Below are positions 1 through 8,029 of a DNA stretch of 49,564 nt, piece after piece. The notes under the pieces were generated by a model, which was not told the DNA's origin, ran no database searches, and was given only the letters and a program-made list of their open reading frames with translations. Position 1 is the first letter of the stretch, and each line of letters starts with the position of its first letter. The translations under genes were made by a program, and so were the position numbers. Source of the stretch: Bacteroides sp. (GTDB lineage: Bacteria; Bacteroidota; Bacteroidia; Bacteroidales; Bacteroidaceae); assembly GCA_019414665.1 (NCBI GenBank), contig DXLO01000019.1, positions 1 through 49,564 on the forward strand, given 5' to 3'.

Positions 1-56
1 AAGTTAATTATTAATGAATTATCCAACTTTGTTTGGATTTTAAATGGAAAGATTTT

Positions 57-950
57 ATGAAAAAAGCAAAGTTTACAGCCATCATCGGTATGGCAGTGAT
101 GATGTCCATTCCTGTAGCTAGTCTGGCTGGTAATGAAAAGCAAGTTGAAATAGTTAATGAAAACATCCGTTACTGTGAAAGTACTTATCCGTATAACGGA
201 GGTATTTTGATAGCTAACTTTGGCACAGAACAATTGAATCCGTTAAATGCAGAAGGAAAGGGATACATCCTTTATTATAAAAATGGTAAAATGGATACGC
301 TGGTTCCTGCTGATGGTAACCTGAATGCTCCGAAGGGAATGTTCATGCGCGATAATCAACTATATATTTGTGATGTCAATAAAATAGTTGTTTACGATCT
401 GGCTCAAGTTAGCAAAACACCTAAAACAATTAATTTGCCGGAAGGCAATTTGTTTGTAAATGACTTGGCAGCAAATGGTAATGACCTGTATGCTTCTGTG
501 ACAAATACGAATAAGATTTTTAAAATAGATATTACGGATCCTGCTAATCCGGGAGAACCTCAGGAATGGATAACTATTCCAGGCCCTAACGGTTTATTAA
601 TAGGTGATGGTACGATGTATGTGGCTTCTTATCCGGCTGATGGAAATACAAGTGAGAAGCATGTTGTCTATCGTATAAGTGATTTGACTAATAATCCCCA
701 ACCAGAAAAGTTAGTTACTGTTCCAGGGCAATATGATGGAATCGCTTTTGCTTCTGATGGTGCTTCGCTTTATGTTACAAACTGGACTTCTGCTGGGATT
801 AGTCGTATAAATCTTCGAAATGGTGATTTATTACCCGTTGGATTGTCATTGGAGGAAAGCTTATCCGGTCCGGCTGATATCACAGTTTCAGACGGGAAAA
901 TTTATATTCCTGATTTGCCAGCCAGTCGTGTCGTTATAATTTCTGAATAA
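57..950 (+). CDS. Secreted SMP-30/gluconolactonase-like beta-propeller protein
   Basis: A 297-residue protein beginning MKKAKF with a signal peptide ending near VASLAG, so it is exported. The body shows repeated blade-like segments (for example ADGNLNAPKGMF, NGLLIGDGTMYVAS, SDGKIYIPDLPASRV) typical of six-bladed propellers of the SMP-30/gluconolactonase/NHL class. No specific substrate can be read from the sequence. The frame extends upstream to a TTG at 33, but the ATG at 57 gives a normal signal peptide and is preferred. A strong terminator at 1016-1072 separates it from the GH3 gene, so it is probably the end of an operon that starts outside the window. A sugar-lactone hydrolase or a non-enzymatic binding protein are both possible. 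Confidence 0.7.
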   Translation: MKKAKFTAIIGMAVMMSIPVASLAGNEKQVEIVNENIRYCESTYPYNGGILIANFGTEQLNPLNAEGKGYILYYKNGKMDTLVPADGNLNAPKGMFMRDNQLYICDVNKIVVYDLAQVSKTPKTINLPEGNLFVNDLAANGNDLYASVTNTNKIFKIDITDPANPGEPQEWITIPGPNGLLIGDGTMYVASYPADGNTSEKHVVYRISDLTNNPQPEKLVTVPGQYDGIAFASDGASLYVTNWTSAGISRINLRNGDLLPVGLSLEESLSGPADITVSDGKIYIPDLPASRVVIISE

Positions 951-1015
951 AAATCTTACTGATAAGTGTTGTTTCAATACTGGCCAATAACCGGCTTACG
1001 GAGTCAGTAAATAGG

Positions 1016-1072
1016 AAAATTATCCTTTCATTCTATTCTTTGAACAAGATGGAATGAGAGGGTAATTTTTAT
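1016..1072 (+). terminator. Intrinsic terminator after the beta-propeller gene
   Basis: Arms 1016-1036 and 1049-1069 pair over 21 positions with only G-U wobbles, around a 12-base loop, and the right arm ends in a run of T. This closes the transcript of the gene ending at 950. Confidence 0.85.
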
Positions 1073-1219
1073 GTGAAAGGGTACGAAAAAGTCTGATTAG
1101 CTTATTATAATCGCTTAATTTGAATATACAGACCAATATTTGAACAAATAGAACAATCTGATTGAACGTATATATCAGTCTTTTATACAAACAGAATAAT
1201 ATTTACCAATGGTTTATTC

Positions 1220-1227
1220 TACCTTTA
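1220..1227 (+). promoter_or_regulatory. Possible -7 element for the GH3 operon
   Basis: TACCTTTA differs from the Bacteroidota -7 consensus TAnnTTTG at one base, and no good -33 box is seen. A start of transcription shortly after it would exclude the in-frame ATG at 1209 and support the ATG at 1263. The stretch upstream (1073-1219) is AT-rich, with two GAACAA words at 1142 and 1151 that might be an activator site; nothing else is recognised. Confidence 0.35.
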
Positions 1228-1262
1228 GGTTGTGTAAAATTAATATTAAATCTGTTACAGAA

Positions 1263-3623
1263 ATGAGAAACATTATTCGAATGGTAGGCATTGGAGTTGC
1301 TGCTTTATGTATGGTAACTCCTACAGTTCAGGCACAAGTAAAACTAAATGCCAATAACATTGATGAAGTTATCGGTGAGATGACTTTAGAGGAAAAAGTA
1401 CACATGGTGATTGGTTGTGGTATGTTAATGGGAGATGGCGCCAAGTTTCCCGGAACAGCCGGACGGACATATGATATTCCCCGTTTAGGTATTCCATCGG
1501 TATACTTGGCAGATGGACCACACCGGTTGGCTATGAGTGTGAAACGGGACTTTGACAGTCGGTTCTATTATGCAACAGAGTTTCCTTCAGGTACTACTGT
1601 AGCTGCGACTTTCGATCCGAATGCAGCGTATCAGGTAGGAGCTGCTCTGGGAGAGGAAGTTAAAGATTATGGTATGGATGTGTTATTAGCTCCGGGAGCC
1701 AATTTGATGCGTAATGCTTTATGCGGACGTAACCATGAATATTATTCAGAAGATCCGGTTGTAACAGGAAAAATGGCTGCCGGATATATAAAAGGTGTAC
1801 AAAGCCAGGGAGTGGGTACTTGTTTAAAACATTTTGCCGTAAACAATCAGGAAACAAATCGTAATAATAATGATTCACGAGTTGCACAACGTCCGTTGCG
1901 TGAACTTTATCTGAAAGGGTTTGAAATAGCTGTTAAAGAATCTCAGCCATGGAGTATTATGACATCTTATAATAAAGTCAATGGTAAATATACGTGTGAA
2001 GATATTGATCTGACTGAGAATATTCTGCGTGATGAATGGGGATTCAAGGGAGTGGTAATGTCCGACTGGAATGCAGGGACGGATGCCGTTACTTCCATGA
2101 AGGCTGGAAATGATATGTTACAGCCTGGACAAGAACGCCAATATAAGGCTATTTTGGAAGCTGTGCAAAACGGTACCTTGGATGAAGCTATTTTAAACCG
2201 TAATGTAAAGCGCATATTAGAACTAGTAGTAAAGTGTCATACTTTTGAGAACTATAAATATGCTAACGAAACAGATTTGAAAGCCCATGCAATCATTGAC
2301 CGCACGATAGGTGCTGAAGGTATTGTCTTGTTGGATAACCGGAGTGTACTGCCTTTGACAGCCAATGTAAAGACTATTGCTCTTTATGGAACAACATCTT
2401 ATGATATGGTTCCTGCTGGTATGGGATTCGGTAGTACAGGTGTTGGCTACTATTGTGTTTCTTTGGTTGAAGGAATGCGTAATGCAGGATATACTGTAGA
2501 TGCTGATCTAATAAAGAAATACAAAAAACATTTGTTTGATGAGCAAAAACGTCTTTATCCTAATGGAAAACCTCCTTTCTCACTGACTCCTCTCAAACGT
2601 GCAGAAGAGTTTGTTCCGACGAGTGACGAATTATCAGCACAAGTTAAGAATAACGATGTCGCTATTATTACCTTAGGACGGACCAGCGGTGAAGCTTCCG
2701 ACAGACGTGTGGAAGAGTTCTATCTAAAAGAAAATGAATCAGCTCTTATTAAACAGGTTGCAGAAGCTTATCATGCAGCCGGAAAGAAAGTTATTGTTAT
2801 TCTGAATATTTGCAGTCCGGTAGAAACAGCTTCCTGGAAGAATATGGTTGATGCTGTAATTTGTGCTTTCCAGCCAGGTCAGGAGGTCGGCAACTGTGTT
2901 GCAGATGTATTGACAGGTAAGGTAAATCCTTCAGGACATTTGCCGATGACTTTTGCTATAAAATATGGGGATGCACCGTCTGATTCTAATTTCCCTTATG
3001 ATTATGAATTTAAAATGCCTTCGTTTGCAATGGGAAGTGGTATGAACTTCGAATCAAAAGAAAAGGAAGAAAAGCCCAAAGAAGCTGTTCGTAATGTTGA
3101 CTTTACGGATTATGAGGAAGGTATTTATGTAGGCTATCGTTATTTTGAAACTTTTGATAAGGAAGTATCTTATCCTTTTGGTCACGGTTTGTCATATACA
3201 ACGTTTAGTTTTGAAATTGTGTCATCTGATATTAATGGTGATAATTGTGAAATGAAGGTTGCAGTGAAGAATACGGGTAATTGTGCTGGAAAGGAATCTG
3301 TACAGGTATATGTTAAAGCTCCGGCGGGTGGACTTGAGAAGCCTGCTAAAGAATTGAAGGCTTTTGCCAAAACAAAACTGTTACAGCCGGGTGAATCGGA
3401 GGTTGTAACCTTGTCGTGGAAGTTGATGGATATGGCTTCGCTTAATGAAAAGAGCAGTTCATGGGAATTACCTAAAGGAACATATCAATGGATGGTAGGA
3501 GCTTCATCGGCTGATGTACGCTGTACGGTAACTCAGAAAGTGTCAAAGGCTCAGAAAGTAAAAGTTCATAATGCCATGATACCTCCATGCAAGATAGCTC
3601 AACATGATATGGTAAAACGATGA
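1263..3623 (+). CDS. Glycoside hydrolase family 3 beta-glucosidase-type enzyme
   Basis: A 786-residue secreted enzyme: signal peptide ending TVQAQ, then the GH3 N-terminal barrel with KHFAVNNQE (residues 189-197) and the catalytic nucleophile in GVVMSDWN (Asp268), the GH3 C-terminal domain (VLLDNRSVLPL onward), and a fibronectin type III-like tail (YPFGHGLSYTTFSFE, then VKNTGNCAGKESVQVYV). Length is normal for the three-domain family. It should release terminal beta-linked glucose or xylose in the periplasm. The start at 1263 is chosen over 1209 because it gives a clean signal peptide and lies after the likely promoter. The stop overlaps the next start (ATGA), so it is coupled to the carboxylesterase, which suggests joint action on an esterified or glucosylated plant compound. 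The exact substrate cannot be read. Confidence 0.9.
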   Translation: MRNIIRMVGIGVAALCMVTPTVQAQVKLNANNIDEVIGEMTLEEKVHMVIGCGMLMGDGAKFPGTAGRTYDIPRLGIPSVYLADGPHRLAMSVKRDFDSRFYYATEFPSGTTVAATFDPNAAYQVGAALGEEVKDYGMDVLLAPGANLMRNALCGRNHEYYSEDPVVTGKMAAGYIKGVQSQGVGTCLKHFAVNNQETNRNNNDSRVAQRPLRELYLKGFEIAVKESQPWSIMTSYNKVNGKYTCEDIDLTENILRDEWGFKGVVMSDWNAGTDAVTSMKAGNDMLQPGQERQYKAILEAVQNGTLDEAILNRNVKRILELVVKCHTFENYKYANETDLKAHAIIDRTIGAEGIVLLDNRSVLPLTANVKTIALYGTTSYDMVPAGMGFGSTGVGYYCVSLVEGMRNAGYTVDADLIKKYKKHLFDEQKRLYPNGKPPFSLTPLKRAEEFVPTSDELSAQVKNNDVAIITLGRTSGEASDRRVEEFYLKENESALIKQVAEAYHAAGKKVIVILNICSPVETASWKNMVDAVICAFQPGQEVGNCVADVLTGKVNPSGHLPMTFAIKYGDAPSDSNFPYDYEFKMPSFAMGSGMNFESKEKEEKPKEAVRNVDFTDYEEGIYVGYRYFETFDKEVSYPFGHGLSYTTFSFEIVSSDINGDNCEMKVAVKNTGNCAGKESVQVYVKAPAGGLEKPAKELKAFAKTKLLQPGESEVVTLSWKLMDMASLNEKSSSWELPKGTYQWMVGASSADVRCTVTQKVSKAQKVKVHNAMIPPCKIAQHDMVKR

Positions 3624-5020
3624 AAAGAGGTTTGTTACATATAGCCATCTGCGTTTCCCTTTGGGGAGCGTCGATGGCTTCATGTGCCCAAAATCTTGTT
3701 GTTGACGTAGAAGGTGGACGGATCGAAGGCGTAATAGATCAAGAGGGTATAGTTGTATACAAGGGCATTCCTTATGCAGCTCCTCCTGTGGGAGAGTTAC
3801 GTTGGAAGCATCCGCAACCGGTACGGCCGTGGCAGGGAGTGAAGGCGTGTAAACAGTTTGGAGATGCATCTTTTCAAGGTGGACAAATTGAGGGTTCTTT
3901 TTATTGGAAAGAGTTTTATCAGGATGGTAATCCTGAAATGAGTGAAGACTGTCTGTATTTAAACATATGGACACCGGCATCGGGAAAGAAAAATGCTCAT
4001 TTGCCGGTTATGGTCTGGATTCATGGAGGTGCCTTTCAGAATGGTTTCGGACATGAAATCGAATTTGATGGTGATGCATATGCAAAGAAAGGCATTATAT
4101 TGGTTACTTTAAACTATCGCTTGGGGATGTGTGGTTTCCTGTCTCATCCGTTGCTGACAGCTGAAAACTCAGGAAAGGGTTCTGGAAATTATGGATTGTT
4201 CGATCAGCTTGCTGCATTGAAATGGATAAAACGTAATATCGAAGTTTTTGGAGGGAATCCGAATAATGTTACGGTTTTCGGACAGAGTGCAGGAGCGGGT
4301 AGTGTACAAGCTTTGATATCTTCACCGCTTGCGAAAGGCTATGTACAGCGTGCCATTATACAGAGTGGTGGAGGATTGGGAGGTATTATTTCTACGAAGT
4401 CGTTGCAGGAAGCTGAAACGATGGGGAAAGCCATGTGGGATGCGTCAGGATATGATACATTGGAGCAAATGCGTACTTGTCCGGTAGAGCATTTTCAGGA
4501 AGTGATGATGAACTACATGAAAGTGCAGAAAACTTTTAATGGTATGCCTTATTCTCCTTGTGTGGATGGGGAGCTCTTAGAATCGTCTGTATATGATGTG
4601 GCATTGCAGAATAAGGAACTGGATATTCCTTATATGATTGGATATACGTCGGAAGACATTGCACCAGATCAAATGAAGCAGGCTGCTGTAAACTGGAGTT
4701 TGTTGCTTGAACGTCAGGGGCGGTGTCCAGCCTATGTATATTGCTTTAGCCGCGATTTACCTGGCGAAGATATGTCTGCTCCCAAAGGTGGTTTTGGTGA
4801 TATGAAAGGTGCATTTCATTCTAGTGAGCTATGGTATATGTTTGGGACACTTGATAAATGTTGGCGTCCAATGGAAAAGGCTGATTATGAACTGAGTGAA
4901 CGTATGGTTTCTTATTGGACTAATTTTGCTAAAACAGGTAATCCCAATGGGGTAGGCTTGCCTGAATGGAAACCTTGTACTAAGGTGGATAAACATATAC
5001 AAAAGTTAGATGTGAAGTAA
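3620..5020 (+). CDS. Secreted type-B carboxylesterase
   Basis: A 466-residue alpha/beta hydrolase of the carboxylesterase type-B family. Visible hallmarks are the export signal (possible lipobox MASC at Cys22), EDCLYLNIWTP (residues 109-119), the oxyanion motif HGGAF (135-139), the nucleophile elbow GQSAGAGS (Ser223), a likely acid in YTSEDI, and the catalytic His in FHSSEL near the C-terminus. Somewhat shorter than the usual 500 or more residues, with a reduced middle section but an intact triad. Its ATG overlaps the GH3 stop by four bases, so the two are translationally coupled. Likely role: removing acyl or aryl esters (acetyl, feruloyl or similar) from the compound the GH3 enzyme attacks; the specific ester is inference. 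Confidence 0.85.
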   Translation: MKRGLLHIAICVSLWGASMASCAQNLVVDVEGGRIEGVIDQEGIVVYKGIPYAAPPVGELRWKHPQPVRPWQGVKACKQFGDASFQGGQIEGSFYWKEFYQDGNPEMSEDCLYLNIWTPASGKKNAHLPVMVWIHGGAFQNGFGHEIEFDGDAYAKKGIILVTLNYRLGMCGFLSHPLLTAENSGKGSGNYGLFDQLAALKWIKRNIEVFGGNPNNVTVFGQSAGAGSVQALISSPLAKGYVQRAIIQSGGGLGGIISTKSLQEAETMGKAMWDASGYDTLEQMRTCPVEHFQEVMMNYMKVQKTFNGMPYSPCVDGELLESSVYDVALQNKELDIPYMIGYTSEDIAPDQMKQAAVNWSLLLERQGRCPAYVYCFSRDLPGEDMSAPKGGFGDMKGAFHSSELWYMFGTLDKCWRPMEKADYELSERMVSYWTNFAKTGNPNGVGLPEWKPCTKVDKHIQKLDVK

Positions 5021-5133
5021 ATTAAGGTTATATATCACTGGAAATACTGAATATGGTAAAGTCTGTTGTCTATTCTGGATAAGGAAAATTAAACAAACCT
5101 TCCCTTTGGAGTGAAGTTATGTTAATAATTTTA

Positions 5134-5141
5134 TATCTTTG
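5134..5141 (+). promoter_or_regulatory. -7 promoter element (TATCTTTG) for the DUF3592-M48 pair
   Basis: Exact match to TAnnTTTG. It lies 20 bases before the ATG at 5161 and downstream of the alternative start at 5119, so it decides the start of the DUF3592 gene. The -33 element is weak (a TTTG at 5105 is too far). Confidence 0.6.
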
Positions 5142-5160
5142 TATAAATCAGACTTTATCC

Positions 5161-5598
5161 ATGAATACAATACGTAGCCAGATCATTGCATTGTTGTTGC
5201 TTATATCAGGAATTGTCTTATTGGGTGGTGGTGTTTGGGGATTCTATTCTTTGTATGCTATATCTCATCGGTATGAACATACTACTGGAACTATTCGAAC
5301 ATTGCAAATCCAAAAGATTTATCGGTATCGAAAAATAAGGTATAAGAAAGAGATGCAAATAGCATATTCTACTGATAAATATGGTGATTTATTTGCTACC
5401 AGAATCAGCTATTGGCCATTGAGGAGTGTAGGAGACAAGGTATCTGTTTGGTATCATCCTCATCGTCCGCATGAAATTCGTTTACCGGAATCAGAATGTA
5501 TGCTTTGGGGACTTTTAGTTGCGTCGGGTTTCATATGTATGTGTGGAAGTGTTGTTTTTTGGAAAACATCTAAAACAGCTGATAAAAGCGAAGGATAA
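5161..5598 (+). CDS. DUF3592 family membrane protein
   Basis: A 145-residue protein with a membrane segment near each end (about residues 7-30 and 114-134) and a small soluble domain between. The stretch GDKVSVWYHPHRPHEIRL is the recurring signature of DUF3592 proteins, whose function is not known. The start at 5161 is preferred to 5119 because a -7 promoter element sits between them. It is followed after 19 bases by the M48 peptidase on the same strand, so the two probably form an operon; a link to envelope quality control is inference from that neighbour only. Confidence 0.65.
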   Translation: MNTIRSQIIALLLLISGIVLLGGGVWGFYSLYAISHRYEHTTGTIRTLQIQKIYRYRKIRYKKEMQIAYSTDKYGDLFATRISYWPLRSVGDKVSVWYHPHRPHEIRLPESECMLWGLLVASGFICMCGSVVFWKTSKTADKSEG

Positions 5599-5617
5599 CC
5601 ATTTTTATAATTTATAT

Positions 5618-6421
5618 ATGAAGAACAAGAAGTTTTTAAAATTAGTTGTTTTGCTGGTATGTATTGCCTTTTCATCTCCTGCAATGGCTCAGTTTGATCT
5701 TAAAAAAGCGATTAGTGGGGCTGTAAAAATGGCTCAGGCAGTAACTCTGACAGATGAACAGATGAGTGAGTATGTAAAGGAATATATTACATGGATGGAC
5801 GCTCATAATCAAGTTTGTGCAGATGATAATGCATATACGCTTCGTTTAAAAAAGTTGACAGAAGGGTTAGGTGATGCAGATGGTATTCCATTGAATTTTA
5901 AAGTATATTATGTGAAGGATGTAAACGCTTTTGCTTGTGCAGATGGAAGTGTACGTGTTTTTTCATCTTTGATGGATATAATGAGTGATGAAGAACTGCT
6001 GGGCGTGATTGGTCATGAAATAGGCCATGTTGCACATCGTGATTCCAAAAAAGGCTTTCGTACAGCTTTGCTTACTTCTGCTTTAAAGGACGGTGTTGCT
6101 TCTCAAGGGGGTAAGCTAGCTGAGTTGACTGATTCTCAGTTAGGAAGTTTAACGGAAGCTTTAGTAAATGCTAGATATTCTCAGAAACAAGAATGTGAAG
6201 CCGATGATTATGGATATGAGTTTTTGAAAAAGGCTGGTAAAAATCCTTGGTCCATGGCACTTTCATTTCAAAAATTAAAAGAACTGCAAGGACAAAGCGG
6301 TGATCAGTTGTCTAGTAAATTGAATCAGTTGTTTTCTACTCATCCTGATTTGGATTTAAGAATTAAACGAATGGAAGAACGTGCTACTAATGAGGGTATT
6401 GAAAAACCAGTGATAAAATAG
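5618..6421 (+). CDS. M48 family zinc metalloprotease, exported
   Basis: A 267-residue protein with a signal peptide ending PAMAQ and the M48 zinc motif GHEIGHVAH (HEIGH at residues 133-137); the third ligand is the Glu of ECEADDYG near residue 194. It has the single-domain layout of periplasmic LoiP/YcaL/BepA-type peptidases without C-terminal TPRs, so it likely degrades or processes misfolded envelope proteins. The in-frame extension up to 5519 lies inside the preceding gene in another frame and is rejected; ATG 5618 directly precedes the signal peptide. A perfect hairpin terminator follows. Family assignment is firm; substrate unknown. Confidence 0.88.
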   Translation: MKNKKFLKLVVLLVCIAFSSPAMAQFDLKKAISGAVKMAQAVTLTDEQMSEYVKEYITWMDAHNQVCADDNAYTLRLKKLTEGLGDADGIPLNFKVYYVKDVNAFACADGSVRVFSSLMDIMSDEELLGVIGHEIGHVAHRDSKKGFRTALLTSALKDGVASQGGKLAELTDSQLGSLTEALVNARYSQKQECEADDYGYEFLKKAGKNPWSMALSFQKLKELQGQSGDQLSSKLNQLFSTHPDLDLRIKRMEERATNEGIEKPVIK

Positions 6422-6451
6422 ATAGGTATATTCTATAAATAAGATAAAATT

Positions 6452-6502
6452 AGCCAACTAATTCATATGTAAAGTGCTATGAATTAGTTGGCTTTTTATT
6501 TC
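6452..6502 (+). terminator. Intrinsic terminator after the M48 gene
   Basis: Perfect 16-bp inverted repeat, 6452-6467 with 6478-6493, ten-base loop, followed by a T-rich tail. It sits between convergent genes. Confidence 0.88.
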
Positions 6503-6578
6503 TTCAGATGATGAAGTTTGCTTGTTTAAACAGGGAAAATATCTAAATTCAAATGCAGTAAAATACAAAAGTCCTATA

Positions 6579-7124
6579 TTATGGAATATCAATTAACTTG
6601 TGTGTCTGAAGGCTAAGCCTCCACTGTGGATGTTCCTTGATGTAGGCTATTACATCATTGGTATTTTGTCCGGAACATGGTTGCAGAAAGTGATGCTTTG
6701 CGGGTAGCTTAAGGTAGGGGGATACATCTTGGCCTACATATACCACTTTCACTTCGTCTATGTGATGTAATTTTAGTGTTGTTCCCTCCTTGGGTGAACA
6801 AGTAACCCAATCGATATCTTCTGGTAAAACACAAGTACCATTAGTTTCTATTGCGATATATTTCCCCGCTGCATGTAATGCTTTTGTCAGTTGACTGTCA
6901 ATTGATAGCCCAGGTTCTCCGCCTGTAAGAATTACCATCTGGCATGGGTAGGTACATACTTCCGCTATGATTTCATCGTCTGTCATCATTCGGAATTCTT
7001 CATGTTGTGTATCGCAGAAGCTGCATTTCAGGTTACATCCCGAGAATCGAACAAATACAGCAGGAGTTCCTGTATGAAATCCTTCTCCTTGCAAGCTGTA
7101 GAAAATTTCGTTAATCTTTCTCAT
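6579..7124 (-). CDS. queE: 7-carboxy-7-deazaguanine synthase QueE
   Basis: A 181-residue radical SAM enzyme with the compact QueE layout: N-terminal EIFYSLQGEGFHTGTPAVFV, then the cluster motif CNLKCSFC (Cys30, Cys34, Cys37), and LTGGEPGL. It converts 6-carboxy-tetrahydropterin, the QueD product, to 7-carboxy-7-deazaguanine on the route to queuosine. The ATG at 7124 overlaps the end of queD by 14 bases, so both come from one mRNA. Length is normal for the short Bacteroidota type. Later queuosine genes (queC, queF) are not in the window. Confidence 0.95.
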   Translation of the reverse strand: MRKINEIFYSLQGEGFHTGTPAVFVRFSGCNLKCSFCDTQHEEFRMMTDDEIIAEVCTYPCQMVILTGGEPGLSIDSQLTKALHAAGKYIAIETNGTCVLPEDIDWVTCSPKEGTTLKLHHIDEVKVVYVGQDVSPYLKLPAKHHFLQPCSGQNTNDVIAYIKEHPQWRLSLQTHKLIDIP

Positions 7125-7443
7125 AAATAGCTGTATTACCTTCCGATTCTTTTACCTCTACTTTGAAACAATGGGGAACTTGGTTACATATCCAGCAGGC
7201 AATATTTTCTGCTGTAGGATTGAAAGGCAATATATCATTCAGATTGTTATGATCTAATTGTTTTTCTACTGCCTGTTTGATATGAGTAAAATCTACAACC
7301 ATACCGTTTTCATCAAGTTCTTTCGAACGGCAATATACGGTTATAATCCAGTTGTGACCGTGAAGCTTCTCGCATTTGCTCGGATAAGATAGTTTTAGCG
7401 AGTGTGAGGCTGAAATTTCCATCCTTTTGATTACTGTATACAT
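7111..7443 (-). CDS. queD: 6-carboxytetrahydropterin synthase QueD
   Basis: A 110-residue protein of the 6-pyruvoyl-tetrahydropterin synthase fold. Zinc-ligand histidines are visible in SASHSL (His14) and LHGHNW (His28, His30), with the catalytic Cys24 in PSKCEKLHGHNW. The frame is open to 7521, but the extra residues lie over the promoter and the ATG at 7443 starts the conserved MYTVIKRMEISASH. It makes 6-carboxy-tetrahydropterin from dihydroneopterin triphosphate for QueE, whose gene overlaps its 3' end. Transcription probably starts from a TATCTTTG element about 70 bases upstream. Confidence 0.95.
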   Translation of the reverse strand: MYTVIKRMEISASHSLKLSYPSKCEKLHGHNWIITVYCRSKELDENGMVVDFTHIKQAVEKQLDHNNLNDILPFNPTAENIACWICNQVPHCFKVEVKESEGNTAIYEKD

Positions 7444-7509
7444 AGTAAATACATTAGTTTGATTAATACAAATTTGCTTCTGCTTAATGTCACCTCGGCA
7501 GTTATAGTA

Positions 7510-7517
7510 CAAAGATA
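7510..7517 (-). promoter_or_regulatory. queD: -7 promoter element for queD-queE
   Basis: TATCTTTG on the minus strand, about 67 bases before the queD start. No clear -33 box. The leader of about 60 bases does not show a preQ1 riboswitch core that I can recognise. Confidence 0.5.
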
Positions 7518-7742
7518 GCAAATTTCTAAGGATTTTTTATCATAACCGATTGCTACATTTGTGATTTTATGGAGATAGAAATCTCAATAGGTGAGAAACC
7601 TTTTTGGGTTTGCTTTACTTTTTCTTATGAAAAAGAGAATAGAAAATGAACTTCTTACCATAGTTTAATCATTTAAAATTAGACATTGGGAAGTCCTTTA
7701 AAATATGATATATCTTTCTGTGTATTAGGTAGATGAATCGAA

Positions 7743-7795
7743 TTTTGCGACCACTTTTGAAAAAATGGGAAAATGGTCGCAAATTGGTCGCAAAA
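7743..7795. repeat. Clustered 10-base repeat with 11-bp perfect inverted arms
   Basis: The word TTTGCGACCA occurs three times in 53 bases: forward at 7744-7753 and inverted at 7774-7783 and 7785-7794. The outer copies form a perfect 11-bp inverted repeat (7743-7753 with 7785-7795). It lies in the 500-base stretch 7518-7969, where I see no convincing gene. It could be a hairpin, a regulator site, or a recombination or attachment site; the sequence does not decide. Confidence 0.6.
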
Positions 7796-7969
7796 TATTC
7801 TCTTTTTTGCCCACTTTCAAGGATAATCAGCCACTTCTTAACCTTAAAAAACAAGCTTAAATAAAGCGATATTCAGCTTCAATTTCAGAATCTACCTACA
7901 ACTATTTATAAGAAGAAAAAGCAAGCAAAAAGTAATAGGGAATTATCTTTTATTTATGGGGTATATATA

Positions 7970-8010
7970 AAATAAAAATCCCCATAACTCATGGAGTTAC
8001 AGGGATTTAT
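7970..8010 (-). terminator. Terminator after the GGGtGRT gene
   Basis: Two nested paired blocks, 7976-7982 with 8002-8008 and 7985-7990 with 7994-7999. On the minus strand the hairpin is followed by a long T-rich run. It lies about 20 bases beyond the stop codon. Confidence 0.85.
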
Positions 8011-8029
8011 TATCTTGATTAAGTATAGA

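Noticed and set aside
7444..7502. PreQ1 riboswitch before queD
   Set aside because: The leader has no C-rich loop pairing with an A-rich tail in the required order.
7669..7854. Open frame of 61 codons on the minus strand
   Set aside because: It covers the TTTGCGACCA repeat cluster, has low-complexity Lys/Phe/Ile composition, no promoter or start context, and no family resemblance.
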